Positions 53,845 through 63,834 are shown, numbered from the stretch's first letter. The stretch is DNA of 64,000 nt from Bryobacteraceae bacterium (GCA_019187195.1 JABAQT010000043.1:1-64000); one strand, 5' to 3'. Notes: generated by a model not told the origin, from the letters alone. Numbers and translations: made by a program.

Positions 53845-54753
53845 TTACTTCATGATCCTTTCGAGCACGGCCATCCGCACCGCAATCCCGTTCTCCACCT
53901 GGTTGAGGATGACCGATCGCTGCGAATCGGCGACATCGGAGGCGATCTCCCGTCCGCGGTTGATGGGGCCGGGGTGCATGACCAGCACATCGGGTTTCGC
54001 CAGGTGAAGGTGTTCCACCTGCAATCCGTAGAACGGGTAGTATTCACTGGCCGGGAACGGCGACTCGTTCTGCCGCTCGAGCTGCACGCGTAACATCATA
54101 ATGACGTCGGCGTCCTCGATCGCTTCGCGCATGTTGTACATAATGCGTACTCCCGGGGCGAGGTGATCCATCCTCGGCGGCAGCAGCGAAGCGGGGCCAC
54201 AGAGCACGATGCCCGCGCCGAACTTCGAGAGCAGGTGGATGTTCGACCGCGCCACGCGGCTGTGCACAATGTCGCCGATGATCGCCACCCGCAGGCCCTC
54301 GAGCGACTGGCGGTGGTCCAGAATGGTGAGCGCGTCGAGTAGAGCCTGCGTGGGGTGCTCATGGGTTCCGTCACCGGCATTGATGATGGGAGCCGGAAGA
54401 TGGCGCGAAAGAAAATGAGGGGCGCCGGAGGCGGCGTGGCGCATGACAATGGCATCCGGCTTCATCGCCGCCAGCGTGTTCAGCGTATCCACCAGCGACT
54501 CGCCTTTCGCCACGCTCGAACCCGAGGCGGTAATCGACACGGCGTCGGCTCCCAGACGCTTGGCGGCGATCTCGAAGCTCGTTCTGGTTCGTGTTGAAGC
54601 CTCGAAGAAGAGGTTGACGATCATTCGCCCGCGCAGCAGATCCAGGCGTTTGTTGCTGCGGTTCTGCAGCGGCTGAAAATCCTTTGCCCGCGCCAGAATC
54701 TGCTCGATTTCGGCGCGTTCGAGATCCTCGATTCCAAGTAGTCCTTTTGCCAT
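53845..54753 (-). CDS. pyrB: aspartate carbamoyltransferase catalytic subunit
   Basis: A 302-residue enzyme joining carbamoyl phosphate and aspartate in the second pyrimidine step. The carbamoyl-phosphate loop STRTRTSFE is at 53-61 and [12 protein letters not shown] follows, with MLRVQLERQ and [10 protein letters not shown] in the C-terminal domain. No regulatory subunit gene (pyrI) is nearby, consistent with the short PyrB type controlled by PyrR. One base separates its ATG from the pyrR stop. It precedes pyrC by four bases. Confidence 0.96.
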   Translation of the reverse strand: MAKGLLGIEDLERAEIEQILARAKDFQPLQNRSNKRLDLLRGRMIVNLFFEASTRTRTSFEIAAKRLGADAVSITASGSSVAKGESLVDTLNTLAAMKPDAIVMRHAASGAPHFLSRHLPAPIINAGDGTHEHPTQALLDALTILDHRQSLEGLRVAIIGDIVHSRVARSNIHLLSKFGAGIVLCGPASLLPPRMDHLAPGVRIMYNMREAIEDADVIMMLRVQLERQNESPFPASEYYPFYGLQVEHLHLAKPDVLVMHPGPINRGREIASDVADSQRSVILNQVENGIAVRMAVLERIMK

Positions 54754-54754
54754 C

Positions 54755-55306
54755 TCAATCCACGCGCTCGACGAGCAACACCTTCTCCACGCCGTCCACT
54801 TCGTTGAATTTCACTTCGATGATCTCCTTCGACGAAGTCTGCACCATGCGGCCGATGTAGCGCGCTTCGATGGGCAGTTCGCGGTGGCCGCGGTCGATCA
54901 GCACAAGCAACTGCACGCGCGCCGGGCGGCCCTGGTCAAACAACGCGTCGAGGGCGGCGCGGATGGTGCGGCCCGTGTAGAGGACGTCGTCCATCAGGAC
55001 GACATCCATTCCCGTCACCGGAAACTGGATATCCGTGTTGTTCACCACCGGTTGCTGGCCCACGGTGGAAAGGTCATCACGATAAAGATTGATGTCCAGA
55101 ATGCCCACGGGGATTTTCCGGCCCTCGATCGCTTCGATTTTCGCCGCCAGCCGCCGCGCCATGGGAACGCCGCGGCGGCGGATGCCAATGAACGCCAGTT
55201 TGTCGAGATCCTCGGTCTTCTCGAGGACTTCATGAGCCAGCCGGACCAGGGTCCGGTCGATCTCGGAAACGCTCATCAGTTGGGCTTTTTCACGGATGGC
55301 CGCCAT
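54755..55306 (-). CDS. pyrR: bifunctional pyr operon regulator/uracil phosphoribosyltransferase
   Basis: A 183-residue PRPP-binding protein that can attenuate pyr mRNA by binding its leader and has uracil phosphoribosyltransferase activity. The PRPP loop is [18 protein letters not shown], and [12 protein letters not shown] and DINLYRDD are conserved. ATG 55306 matches the family start; an ATG at 55333 would add nine residues. The 64-base gap to the SDR gene upstream shows no clear PyrR anti-antiterminator hairpin, so attenuation here is unproven. It is the first gene of pyrR-pyrB-pyrC-UPF0182. Confidence 0.95.
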   Translation of the reverse strand: MAAIREKAQLMSVSEIDRTLVRLAHEVLEKTEDLDKLAFIGIRRRGVPMARRLAAKIEAIEGRKIPVGILDINLYRDDLSTVGQQPVVNNTDIQFPVTGMDVVLMDDVLYTGRTIRAALDALFDQGRPARVQLLVLIDRGHRELPIEARYIGRMVQTSSKEIIEVKFNEVDGVEKVLLVERVD

Positions 55307-55370
55307 AAGTGTATGAAGCGACCAGAGTAACATACGGGTGACGCCCGGGAGGATGAACGGGGCGGCCGCT

Positions 55371-56192
55371 TCAGACCTTCTGCACCCGCCGCATGGTGTA
55401 GATTTCCGGATGGACGCGCCCGGTTTCGAGCCTTCTCCAGTCGTCGTTGACGTGGATCACCTTGCCGCTGACATGGTTGGACCGCTCCGATGCCAGGAAC
55501 ATCGCCAGCCTGATCTGCTTTTCCGGCGCCACGCCGCCAGTGATGCGGACTTTCTCCGCCTCCTGCTGTTCCTTCCATCCGGCGCGTTCTCCCGCCCGCA
55601 GGATTTCGTCGGTCATGGCCGTATAGGTGCCTCCAGGGGACAGGCAGTTCACCTGGATGTTGTGTTCGCGCACCTCCTCGGCCAGGCACTCGACGAAGCG
55701 CACGATGGCGGCTTTCGAGGCCGCATAGGCGGAAAAGTTGGGACGCGCCGACAAAGCCCCGCCGCCGCCGAGGATAATGATCTTTCCGCGGCGCTTCTCG
55801 ATCATGTGGGGCAACACGGCCCGGCTCAGGTGCATCGCTCCGAAAAGGTTGGTCTGCACCGTTTCTTCCCAGGCTTTCGGATTGCAGTCGGCCAGCGGTC
55901 CGATGGGACCCTGAATAGCCGCGGCGCAAACGGCAACGTGGACTTCGCCGAAGTGGGCGCGGGCACGGTCGACGGCCGCGTGCACCTGCTCGTAGTCCCG
56001 GATGTCGGCGCGAATGCGCAGCGCGGTCCCGCCGGCGTGCTCGATCTCGAGTTGCGCCAGATCGAGCTCCGTCTTGCCGCGGGCCAGCAGCGTCACCCTC
56101 GCACCGGCTCCGGCGAACCCGATAGCCAGCCTCTTGCCAATACCTCGTCCGGCTCCAGCGATGAACACACTACGATCGAACAGGGAACGCAC
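55371..56192 (-). CDS. SDR family oxidoreductase
   Basis: A 273-residue short-chain dehydrogenase. The Gly-rich motif is AGAGRGIGKR (12-21). The structural Asn-Ala-Gly region reads CAAAIQGPIG, a deviation from NNAG. The catalytic Tyr and Lys are in FSAYAASKAA, and SPGGTYTAMT follows. It looks like a 2,4-dienoyl-CoA reductase or enoyl-reductase-type SDR, but the substrate is not certain. GTG 56192 is used because GGAGG lies nine bases upstream. It is upstream of pyrR on the same strand; whether it shares the transcript is unclear. Confidence 0.88.
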   Translation of the reverse strand: MRSLFDRSVFIAGAGRGIGKRLAIGFAGAGARVTLLARGKTELDLAQLEIEHAGGTALRIRADIRDYEQVHAAVDRARAHFGEVHVAVCAAAIQGPIGPLADCNPKAWEETVQTNLFGAMHLSRAVLPHMIEKRRGKIIILGGGGALSARPNFSAYAASKAAIVRFVECLAEEVREHNIQVNCLSPGGTYTAMTDEILRAGERAGWKEQQEAEKVRITGGVAPEKQIRLAMFLASERSNHVSGKVIHVNDDWRRLETGRVHPEIYTMRRVQKV

Positions 56193-56269
56193 CTCGAATG
56201 GCCTCCAGTTAAAGGTAGTTCAGAAGAACGGCTGGAAGTCAAGCGAGCGGCCGGGCGCGCGGGCCGTCC

Positions 56270-57301
56270 TTACGCGGACTTGTCCTTCCCGAAACACGCC
56301 TCGATGCGCGCGTTGAGACTCTCGGGCCCCTCATTGGTCCGGTTTTCCGCCAGCGCCATGGATGCCCCTATGTCGATGAGAAACTCCTCGCCTTGAACGG
56401 AAATGGAATAAGTGGCGCACATCTGGGAATGAATCTGGCGAGAACGGGCCATGGCGTCCGTGAGGGCGCAATCGAGCAGCGCCACGAACTGGTCTCCATG
56501 CCAGCGGCAGGCAATGTCCGTGACGCGGATACAGTTCGATAACCGGGCGGCGAATTCGCGCAGCACCATGTCGCCCGCCTCCTGTCCGAAGCGTTCATTG
56601 ACCGTGCTGAAGTTGTTGATGTCCAACATGATCAACGAGAACAGCCGTCGCCGCCGGATACGGGCGGCGATCTGCCGTTCCAGGTTGCGCCGGTTGCACA
56701 GTCCGGTCAGGGCATCGAGGCAGACGAGGCCTTCGGCCGCCTCGAGGCGGCGGCGCGTGGCCGTCAATTCGGACTCCAGGCGTTCCACCAGTGCCGATTC
56801 TTTTTGGGCGATCGCTTCGATCGTCTGCCGCATTTCCTTCACCTGGCTTCTCAACTGGCGGCGGACTTCGCCCAAGTCGGACCCGGCGGCGATATGCTCG
56901 ATCCGGCCCGTGAACTGGAGAACTTCCCTGGAACTTTCGCTCCTATGACGGATGAAGGACCGCGTGGCCACCGCCAGCAGATCCACCAGTTCGCGCAGGT
57001 CGTCCTCTTTTCCCTGGAAATCCTGAAAAGCCTCCTCGCCAAACCTTGTAAGTTCCTCGCGCAGTCTGGCCAGGGAGGCCGTCAGGTTCGAGCGGCCACT
57101 CTCCGTACCGAGGGCGGCTTCGAGTTCGAGCAAGCTGGCGGAGTGATTGTTGGCGAGCGGAGGACAGGCTCGAAGAGCGTTGTCGCGCACGGCCTGGATG
57201 GCGGAACGATAGCACGTTACAGCCTCCTCGAGTTGCCGGTCCTGCTCCTCGCGCCGGTGCCGGAGAGCATCGAGTTCGATCGATCGCTTCAGTGAGAACA
57301 T
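56270..57301 (-). CDS. GGDEF-domain protein with divergent active site
   Basis: A 343-residue protein. Residues 1-190 are coiled-coil rich (long stretches of Glu, Arg and Leu) with no recognised sensor. The GGDEF domain (190-340) keeps DALTGLCNRR (196-205) and the metal Asp227 in LIMLDINNF. The signature motif is HGDQF (268-272): the first Gly is His and the Glu is Gln. It may still make c-di-GMP weakly or act as an effector; biochemical proof is needed. Orphan in this window. It is divergent from infA, with a gap of about 120 bases. Confidence 0.85.
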   Translation of the reverse strand: MFSLKRSIELDALRHRREEQDRQLEEAVTCYRSAIQAVRDNALRACPPLANNHSASLLELEAALGTESGRSNLTASLARLREELTRFGEEAFQDFQGKEDDLRELVDLLAVATRSFIRHRSESSREVLQFTGRIEHIAAGSDLGEVRRQLRSQVKEMRQTIEAIAQKESALVERLESELTATRRRLEAAEGLVCLDALTGLCNRRNLERQIAARIRRRRLFSLIMLDINNFSTVNERFGQEAGDMVLREFAARLSNCIRVTDIACRWHGDQFVALLDCALTDAMARSRQIHSQMCATYSISVQGEEFLIDIGASMALAENRTNEGPESLNARIEACFGKDKSA

Positions 57302-57402
57302 CCGCCCCTCTGTCTCTCATCGGCGCGAAGAAATCTTGTTTGAGAAACGCACCGTTGCCGCCGCGCGTGCCGCCACGTGCTTCGGCCAAACGTGGGATAC
57401 GG

Positions 57403-57408
57403 TATAAT
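57403..57408 (+). promoter_or_regulatory. -10 element directly before infA
   Basis: A perfect TATAAT sits 13 bases before the infA ATG. No TTGACA-like -35 is found at 16-18 bases upstream. Transcription would start about 7 bases before the start codon. It lies at the AT-rich end of the gap that separates infA from the divergent GGDEF gene. Confidence 0.6.
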
Positions 57409-57421
57409 TCAACCGAGGAAA

Positions 57422-57640
57422 ATGAGCAAAGAAGACAGTATTGAAGTGACCGGAACCGTCGTCGAAAAATTCCCCAGCGGTTTGTTCAGCGTCCAATTGG
57501 ATCAGGAGCGCACCGTGCTTGCGCACCTGGCGGGAAAACTTCGGCGGAACCGCATTCGTGTGCTCGCCGGCGACCGGGTCACCATCGAGATGTCGCCCTA
57601 TGATTTGACCAAGGGCCGCATTACCTACCGCCACAAGTAA
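57422..57640 (+). CDS. infA: translation initiation factor IF-1
   Basis: A 72-residue S1-type OB fold that binds the ribosomal A site during initiation. [40 protein letters not shown] and [16 protein letters not shown] match the family end to end, and 72 residues is the canonical length. The open frame continues 45 bases upstream, but the start at 57422 is fixed by the conserved N-terminus. A GAGGAA lies only about one to three bases before the ATG, too close for normal spacing; see the -10 element upstream. Confidence 0.97.
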   Translation: MSKEDSIEVTGTVVEKFPSGLFSVQLDQERTVLAHLAGKLRRNRIRVLAGDRVTIEMSPYDLTKGRITYRHK

Positions 57641-57707
57641 TTCCTGCTTCATCCCCTTCCCGATCCCAGTCACCAGCAATCAATTTTCTTTTTCCGGGCA
57701 CACAAGT

Positions 57708-57732
57708 CTCTGAAAATTCTATTGTTTCAGAG
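57708..57732. promoter_or_regulatory. inverted repeat in the infA-Clp ATPase gap
   Basis: CTCTGAAA-N9-TTTCAGAG, a perfect 8-bp inverted repeat with no following T-run on either strand, lies in an AT-rich gap of 190 bases. A TATATA at 57797-57802 lies downstream, 29 bases before the ATPase start. The repeat may be an operator; no regulator is identified. Confidence 0.45.
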
Positions 57733-57831
57733 GGTTAAGTTCCAATCCGCTCCCGGGAAGAGAAACCTCCGGCGGGCTAATCGTCTCCATTCGGCTTATA
57801 TACTCGGGGCACGAAAGGAAATGTCCGCACA

Positions 57832-58881
57832 ATGAAAACTTCGACAAGCACACGGTTCAGAAGACCGGCGGGCGAGACAGCGGATCTGCTGGTGTCGCTT
57901 AGCGAGCGCGTGGTGGGCCAGATGCCCGCGCTGGAAGCGATTGTGCCGTATGTTCACTTGTACCAGGCCGGCCTCGCTCCCGAGAACCGTCCTGTCGGGG
58001 TGTTTCTTCTGCTGGGCCCCACCGGGGCTGGAAAAACCCGCACCGTGGAAGCGCTGGCGGAAGCCGTCCACGGCAGCGAGCGCAACCTGCTGCGCGTCGA
58101 TTGCGGAGAATTTCAAATGGAACACGAGGTGGCGAAGCTCATCGGGGCTCCTCCCGGGTATCTCGGGCATCGCGAAACCACACCCATGCTGACGCAGCAG
58201 AAGCTGAACGCCTGCACGAGCGAGCGCTCGAACCTTTCGATTGTTCTCTTCGACGAAATCGAAAAGGCGGCTCCCTCGCTCAACCGCCTTCTGCTCGGCG
58301 TGCTCGACAAAGCCGTCCTGCGGCTCGGGGACAACACCACCGTCAACTTCGAGCGCAGCATCATCTTCCTCACCAGCAATCTCGGATCGCGCGGCATGAG
58401 CCGCCAGATGAAACCGGAGTTCGGGTTCGAGGCGCTTACGGGAGCCCGGCGGGCGAGCCCGCGCCATAAGCTCCACGGCATTGCCATGAACGCGGTAAAG
58501 AAGAAATTCACGCCGGAATTCATCAACCGCATCGATGTGATCAGCACGTATTATCCGCTCGAACGCGCTTCGCTCGAGAAAATACTCCAACACCAGTTGG
58601 ACGATTTCCAGCGGCATATCGCGCAACGGCTCGGACAGCGAGCGTTCGCCGTGGAACTCTCGCGCAAGGCGCGGCAATTCCTGCTGGACAGGGGCGTCAG
58701 CGACGAATACGGCGCCCGGGAGCTGAAACGCACCGTGCACCGCTTCCTGATTCAGCCCGTGGCGTCGATGGTCGCCAGGGGGCAGGTGGAACCCATGGGC
58801 GCCGTCTACGCGGATTACAGGAGCGGTGACAGGGAACTGGTATTCGCGGCTTCGACCGCGGAGGATCCGCTCGCGGCGTGA
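57832..58881 (+). CDS. stand-alone Clp/AAA-type ATPase
   Basis: A 349-residue AAA+ protein resembling the second ATPase domain of ClpB/ClpA with its C-terminal small domain. Walker A GPTGAGKT (62-69), the pore loop GAPPGYLGH with Tyr110, and Walker B VLFDEIEKA (138-146) are followed by the arginine-finger segment PEFINRID and the C-terminal domain (GARELKRTVHRF). No N-domain or first AAA domain is present. It likely unfolds proteins as a hexamer, with or without a protease. An AAAGGA lies about 12 bases before the ATG. Confidence 0.88.
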   Translation: MKTSTSTRFRRPAGETADLLVSLSERVVGQMPALEAIVPYVHLYQAGLAPENRPVGVFLLLGPTGAGKTRTVEALAEAVHGSERNLLRVDCGEFQMEHEVAKLIGAPPGYLGHRETTPMLTQQKLNACTSERSNLSIVLFDEIEKAAPSLNRLLLGVLDKAVLRLGDNTTVNFERSIIFLTSNLGSRGMSRQMKPEFGFEALTGARRASPRHKLHGIAMNAVKKKFTPEFINRIDVISTYYPLERASLEKILQHQLDDFQRHIAQRLGQRAFAVELSRKARQFLLDRGVSDEYGARELKRTVHRFLIQPVASMVARGQVEPMGAVYADYRSGDRELVFAASTAEDPLAA

Positions 58882-58916
58882 GGCGTGTTAGCGGCGTAAG
58901 GGGCGATCGCCGGCGG

Positions 58917-59285
58917 CTATTGCTTCTTCGCCGGCGGCGCGGGCGGGGGCGGCAACTCGATGTGGGCGCTGCCGCGGTGGCAGGTCCAGCAGGTGATCTT
59001 AGACGCCACCTCTTCCGGCATCCCCTCGGTCTTCCTGAGATTCATCACCATGGTGAACATATGGCGGGCCACGATCTTTTCGTGCTTGTCGTCCTTGTCC
59101 ATTTCGCGTGGAACATGGCAGAAGCTACACTGCACGCCCAGACCCTGGCTGGCGGCCCGCATCGCCTTCATGAGGTCGTCGTGCGAGATGTCTTTGGGGA
59201 GCACCTGTAGATTCTTCGGCGCCGGCGGCCCCTGGGCCTGCAACAGCATGCCTGCCCAGAAGGCGGCTGCGATGAGGATTTTCAT
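58917..59285 (-). CDS. exported mini c-type cytochrome, two hemes
   Basis: A 122-residue exported protein with a signal peptide (ILIAAAFWAGMLLQAQ) and two heme-binding CxxCH motifs, CSFCH (53-57) and CWTCH (99-103), plus nearby Met that could be axial ligands. The C-terminus is Pro-rich. It resembles short cytochromes related to photosynthetic reaction-centre cytochrome c subunits that are common in Acidobacteria; an electron-transfer role is likely. No Shine-Dalgarno is seen; a TATCAT (complement of 59293-59298) ends seven bases before the ATG. It is divergent from uvrA. Confidence 0.85.
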   Translation of the reverse strand: MKILIAAAFWAGMLLQAQGPPAPKNLQVLPKDISHDDLMKAMRAASQGLGVQCSFCHVPREMDKDDKHEKIVARHMFTMVMNLRKTEGMPEEVASKITCWTCHRGSAHIELPPPPAPPAKKQ

Positions 59286-59332
59286 AGGCGCGATGATAGC
59301 ACGGCGGGGTACGCTATCGTGGTGATTGGGGA

Positions 59333-62143
59333 ATGCTCGAAAAGATCACGGTTCACGGCGCGCGGCAGCACAATCTGAGAAACATTGATGTCGAAATCCC
59401 ACGCCAATCGTTCACGGTCATCACCGGCCTGAGCGGATCGGGGAAGAGTTCGCTCGCTTTCGATACGATCTACGCCGAAGGGCAAAGGCGCTATGTCGAG
59501 ACCCTGTCGCCCTACGCGCGCCAGTTTCTGGACCAGATGGAACGTCCGGAGGTGGATTCCATCGACGGTCTCAGCCCGGCGATCTCGATCGAGCAGAAAA
59601 CCACCTCGCGCAGCCCCCGGTCCACGGTCGGCACCATCACCGAAATCCACGACTATCTGCGTGTTCTTTACAGCGCGATCGGAGTTGCATACTGTCCGAA
59701 CTGCAATGTTCCGATCACGCAGCAGAGCACGCAGCAGATACTCGAACACATCGTGACGCTGCGCCAGGACGAGCGCATCATGGTGCTCGCGCCGGTGGTC
59801 CGCGGCCGCAAGGGCGAGTACCGGAAAGACATCGAGAAACTCGCCAAACAGGGCTTTCTGCGCGCGCGGATTGACGGCATTCTGCGGTCCCTGGACGAGG
59901 AGATCATCCTTGACAGGCGGAAGAATCACACCATCGAGGTAGTGGTGGACCGGTTGGTGGTGAAAGAGGGAATCGAAAAGAGACTCGAGGCGAGTGTCGA
60001 GACGGCGTCGAAACTTTCCGGCGGCCTGGTGATTGTGGCCGTCGTCAACGGCGAGGAGCGGCTGTACTCGCGGAAACTGGCCTGCCCGGAGTGCGGCGAG
60101 AGCGTTCCGCAACTCGAACCGCGGTCGTTTTCCTTCAACAGCCCGTATGGAGCCTGCGAAACCTGCCACGGGCTCGGGAGCTTATGGACTTTCGATCCGG
60201 GAAAAGTGATTGCGGATCCGTCGAAGCCGCTGCTCGACGGAGCGCTGAGCGCCGGAGCCGGGTCGAGTCTGATGCTCCACCACCTGACGGACGCCGCCCG
60301 GCGGCTGCGGATCAACATCAAGAAGCCATACGAGGAACTGCCGGAGAAGGCGCGCCGGGTGCTCATGGAGGGCGGCAACGGATTTCCGGGCGTGATCAAT
60401 ATTCTCCAGCAGGTTTACGAAGAAGCCACCAGCGAGGATTACAAACAGTGGCTGCTCGAGCAGATGACGCCAACGGTCTGCCCGCGCTGCCAGGGCGCGC
60501 GTCTCAAGGCGTCCAGCCTATCGGTGCGCGTGAAGGATGTCTCGATCGCCGAATTCAGCCGGTCGCCGGTGGCGCGGCTTCTGCCGCTGATCGATAGCTG
60601 GAAGTTGACCGCGCGCGAACAGCAGATTGCCGGGCGCGTGCGCGAGGAGATCCGGAACCGGCTCCAGTTCCTCTCGGCGGTCGGCCTCGATTACCTCAGC
60701 CTGGACCGCGGCGCGGCCACGCTCTCCGGCGGCGAAGCGCAGCGCATCCGGCTGGCTACCCAGATCGGCAGCCGGCTCCGCGGCGTGCTGTACGTGCTCG
60801 ATGAGCCTTCGATCGGGCTTCATCCGAGAGATAACGAACGTCTGCTTGATACGCTGGCGCGCCTCCGCGACCTTGGGAATACGGTTCTGGTGGTCGAGCA
60901 CGACGCGGAAACCATCGAGCGCGCGGATTATGTCATCGATCTCGGCCCCGGAGCAGGCCGTTTGGGCGGCGAACTCGTCGCTCACGGCACACCCGCCGAC
61001 ATCGAGCGGAATCCGCGCTCGCTCACCGGAGCCTATTTGAGCGGACGGGCGCGCATTGAAGTGCCGGACATCCGCCGCCCGGGCAACGGAACCTCGCTCG
61101 TGATCCACGGCGCGAGGGAGCACAATCTGAAGAACATCGAAGCCGAGTTCCCCCTGGGAACCCTTACCGTGGTTACCGGCGTGTCGGGCAGCGGGAAATC
61201 GACGCTGGTGAACGACATTCTCTATCGCGCCCTGGCGAAGGAGATCTACGGCTCGCGCGCCGAACCCGGCGCTCATGACAGCATCGGAGGGCTCGAACTC
61301 ATAGACAAGGTGGTCGAGATAGACCAGTCCCCGATCGGCCGCACTCCGCGATCGAATCCAGCCACTTATACCGGCGTATTCACTCCCATTCGCGATCTTT
61401 ACGCGATGCTGCCCGAATCCCGCGAACGCGGGTACAAGGCGGGACGCTTCAGCTTCAACGTCAAGGGGGGACGGTGCGAAGCCTGCCAGGGAGACGGGCT
61501 GAAGCGGATCGAGATGAACTTTCTTCCGGACGTGTATGTCACCTGCGACGTCTGCCGCGGGCGGCGCTACAACCAGGAGACGCTCGAGGTGAAGTACAAG
61601 GGGAGGTCGATTTACGACCTGCTCGAATCCACGGTGGCCGAGGCCCTGCCTCCGCTCGAGAACATTCCCATGATCAAGACCAAGCTCGCCACGCTGGTGG
61701 ACGTCGGGCTTGGCTATATCCGCCTCGGGCAGTCTTCCACCACCTTGAGCGGCGGCGAGGCGCAGCGCATCAAACTGGCGCGGGAGTTGAGCAAGCGCCA
61801 GACCGGGAAAACACTGTATATTCTCGATGAGCCCACTACGGGTCTGCACTTTGACGACGTACGGAAGCTTCTCGATGTGCTCCAGCGCCTGGTCGACCTG
61901 GGGAACACCGTGGTGGTGATCGAGCATCAACTGGACGTCATCCGCTCGGCGGATTGGATACTGGATCTCGGTCCCGAGGGCGGCGAGCGCGGCGGGCACA
62001 TCGTCGCGGCCGGACCGCCCGAGTCGATCATGAAGGTAAAACGCAGTCATACCGGCCAGGCGCTGGTCCGTATGGCCGCAAACGGAAGGGAGCCGGATTG
62101 CCTAGCAGATACAGCAAACAGCCGCTCGAGTTCACGGCGCTGA
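59333..62143 (+). CDS. uvrA: excinuclease ABC subunit A
   Basis: A 936-residue ATPase of nucleotide excision repair that finds bulky DNA lesions with UvrB. Two ABC domains are present: Walker [14 protein letters not shown] near residue 31 and [13 protein letters not shown] in the second half. Zinc-finger Cys pairs are [16 protein letters not shown] and CEACQG/CDVCRG. ABC signatures LSGGEAQRI occur twice. Length is typical. Its end overlaps the next gene by about 46 bases, and it heads a tight rightward run of four genes. No LexA-like operator was noticed. Confidence 0.98.
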   Translation: MLEKITVHGARQHNLRNIDVEIPRQSFTVITGLSGSGKSSLAFDTIYAEGQRRYVETLSPYARQFLDQMERPEVDSIDGLSPAISIEQKTTSRSPRSTVGTITEIHDYLRVLYSAIGVAYCPNCNVPITQQSTQQILEHIVTLRQDERIMVLAPVVRGRKGEYRKDIEKLAKQGFLRARIDGILRSLDEEIILDRRKNHTIEVVVDRLVVKEGIEKRLEASVETASKLSGGLVIVAVVNGEERLYSRKLACPECGESVPQLEPRSFSFNSPYGACETCHGLGSLWTFDPGKVIADPSKPLLDGALSAGAGSSLMLHHLTDAARRLRINIKKPYEELPEKARRVLMEGGNGFPGVINILQQVYEEATSEDYKQWLLEQMTPTVCPRCQGARLKASSLSVRVKDVSIAEFSRSPVARLLPLIDSWKLTAREQQIAGRVREEIRNRLQFLSAVGLDYLSLDRGAATLSGGEAQRIRLATQIGSRLRGVLYVLDEPSIGLHPRDNERLLDTLARLRDLGNTVLVVEHDAETIERADYVIDLGPGAGRLGGELVAHGTPADIERNPRSLTGAYLSGRARIEVPDIRRPGNGTSLVIHGAREHNLKNIEAEFPLGTLTVVTGVSGSGKSTLVNDILYRALAKEIYGSRAEPGAHDSIGGLELIDKVVEIDQSPIGRTPRSNPATYTGVFTPIRDLYAMLPESRERGYKAGRFSFNVKGGRCEACQGDGLKRIEMNFLPDVYVTCDVCRGRRYNQETLEVKYKGRSIYDLLESTVAEALPPLENIPMIKTKLATLVDVGLGYIRLGQSSTTLSGGEAQRIKLARELSKRQTGKTLYILDEPTTGLHFDDVRKLLDVLQRLVDLGNTVVVIEHQLDVIRSADWILDLGPEGGERGGHIVAAGPPESIMKVKRSHTGQALVRMAANGREPDCLADTANSRSSSRR

Positions 62144-63057
62144 GGACGGTGCCGATCGCCGCCCGGGGCGGGAAAGTGGCTGTCCGCCACATGGGCCAAC
62201 CTTATCAAAAGGGTAGCGGGATCAATGGTTTATTGGCCGGGTTGCCGGACATTCTCGCCGCCGGGCAGTTCGCGGCGGTGGTGGAGGCCGTGCTGGAGGC
62301 TCGACGCCGGGGACGGGGCATTCTTTGGGGCATGGGCGGCCACGTCATCAAGTGCGGATTGGCCCCGGTTCTGATCGATCTGATGCGGCGTGGGTTCGTC
62401 TCGGGATTTGTGATGAACGGGGCGGCATCGATCCACGACTTCGAGATTGCCATTGCGGGGCATACCAGCGAAGACGTCGAGGCGGTGCTGCCGGACGGGC
62501 GGTTTGGGTCGGCGGAGGAGACGGGACGGGAGATGAACCAGGCGATAACGGACGGATTTCGCCAGGGGCTCGGGATGGGCGAGGCGCTCGGCTTGCGCCT
62601 CCACCATATAGCGAATCAGGAATATGCCGATTATTCCGTTGTGCTTCAGGCCTGGCGATCCTCCGTTCCGGTCACTGTCCATGTTGCGGTCGGTACCGAC
62701 ACACCCCACACGCATCCGTGCGCGGAAGGAGAGGCCATAGGAGGGGCGACGCACCAGGATTTCCGTCTGTTGTGCTCGCTTGTACGCGATATCGATGACG
62801 GCGGCGTCTATCTCAATGTGGGCTCCGCCGTCGTCCTTCCGGAGGTTTTCCTCAAAGCCGTATCCGTTGTCCGCAACTTGCAGTATCCATTGACCCGGTT
62901 TACCACCGTGAACTTCGACTTCCTCCAGCATTACCGTCCGAAGGCGAACGTTGTTGAACGGCCTCACGCTCAGAGCGGAGGACAGGGTTACGCCCTCACC
63001 GGACACCACGAGTTGATGATTCCTCTACTGGCGGCGGCGTTGATTGAGCGCGCATGA
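62098..63057 (+). CDS. conserved-looking protein of unknown function
   Basis: A 319-residue protein of no family I can name. It has a Gly-rich Rossmann-like centre ([39 protein letters not shown]) and conserved-looking acidic and His residues ([23 protein letters not shown]). A loose likeness to deoxyhypusine-synthase-type folds is noted but not proven. The start is TTG 62098 with AAGGGAG five to ten bases before it, inside uvrA. It overlaps the CPBP gene by four bases. The position links it to DNA repair or to the methionine salvage gene mtnA only by operon. Confidence 0.78.
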   Translation: MPSRYSKQPLEFTALRTVPIAARGGKVAVRHMGQPYQKGSGINGLLAGLPDILAAGQFAAVVEAVLEARRRGRGILWGMGGHVIKCGLAPVLIDLMRRGFVSGFVMNGAASIHDFEIAIAGHTSEDVEAVLPDGRFGSAEETGREMNQAITDGFRQGLGMGEALGLRLHHIANQEYADYSVVLQAWRSSVPVTVHVAVGTDTPHTHPCAEGEAIGGATHQDFRLLCSLVRDIDDGGVYLNVGSAVVLPEVFLKAVSVVRNLQYPLTRFTTVNFDFLQHYRPKANVVERPHAQSGGQGYALTGHHELMIPLLAAALIERA

Positions 63058-63827
63058 ACACCGATTTCGAACCGATGGTGCCTCAGCCCCGGTTGCCGGA
63101 ATCCCCGGCGCCCGAGGAACCCTCCTCTCTGCAATACCCGTTCTGGACCTATGAGGATATTGCCCTGTTCTTCGGCATGGGGCTTCCCTCCCTGGTTCTG
63201 AGCGTAGTGCTGATGGAGGCCATCACCTGGTTCCTCCCGGTAAAGCCCGGCAAGGCTCTTTATTTCCTGCTCGCGCAGTTCATCGGGTATGGGCTGTGGT
63301 TTGCCTCCCTTGTCCTGTTGTTCCGCGTCCGCTACGATGCGCCATTCTGGCCCTCCCTCGCCTGGGTAGTGCCGAAACAGGGCTTCTGGCGTTGTGTTTT
63401 CCAGGGACCCATGCTGGCGTTCGCCGTAGCCTGGCTCGGCTTCCTGTTGCAGACACCGCAAATAGAGATGCCCTTTCAGCAGTTTCTGCGCGACCGCTCC
63501 TCCCTGATGGTGATGGGGGTTTTTGCGGTGACCATCGGGCCGCTGTGCGAGGAACTGGCCTTTCGCGGATTTCTCATGCCCGTGCTGGTGCGCAGTTTCG
63601 GGCCATGGCCGGGCGTTCTCATCACGGCGGTTCCGTTCGCCCTGCTGCATGGCCCGCAATATTCCTGGTCCTGGCAGCACGTGGTGCTGCTAGTGCTGGC
63701 GGGAGCGGCATTTGGACGAGTGCGCTATATTACGGGATCGACGGCCGCCGCGGTCCTGACGCACGCCACCTACAATCTGACGTTCTTCAGCGCCATGGTG
63801 GCCCAGGGAAAAAACTGGCAGCCTTAG
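63054..63827 (+). CDS. CPBP-family intramembrane glutamic protease
   Basis: A 257-residue membrane protein with about seven helices of the CAAX prenyl protease/bacteriocin-processing (CPBP) family. Catalytic motifs are EExxxR in CEELAFRG (Glu166, Glu167, Arg171), His199 in ALLHGPQ and HxxxN in THATYN (His237, Asn241). A Pro-rich cytosolic N-terminus of about 30 residues precedes the first helix. Bacterial members process peptides or confer self-immunity; the substrate here is unknown. ATG 63054 overlaps the preceding stop by four bases. Confidence 0.9.
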   Translation: MNTDFEPMVPQPRLPESPAPEEPSSLQYPFWTYEDIALFFGMGLPSLVLSVVLMEAITWFLPVKPGKALYFLLAQFIGYGLWFASLVLLFRVRYDAPFWPSLAWVVPKQGFWRCVFQGPMLAFAVAWLGFLLQTPQIEMPFQQFLRDRSSLMVMGVFAVTIGPLCEELAFRGFLMPVLVRSFGPWPGVLITAVPFALLHGPQYSWSWQHVVLLVLAGAAFGRVRYITGSTAAAVLTHATYNLTFFSAMVAQGKNWQP

Positions 63828-63834
63828 GGAGCAA

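Noticed and set aside
55307..55370. Possible PyrR attenuator upstream of pyrR
   Set aside because: The 64-base gap shows neither a PyrR-binding loop pattern nor a terminator/antiterminator pair by eye.
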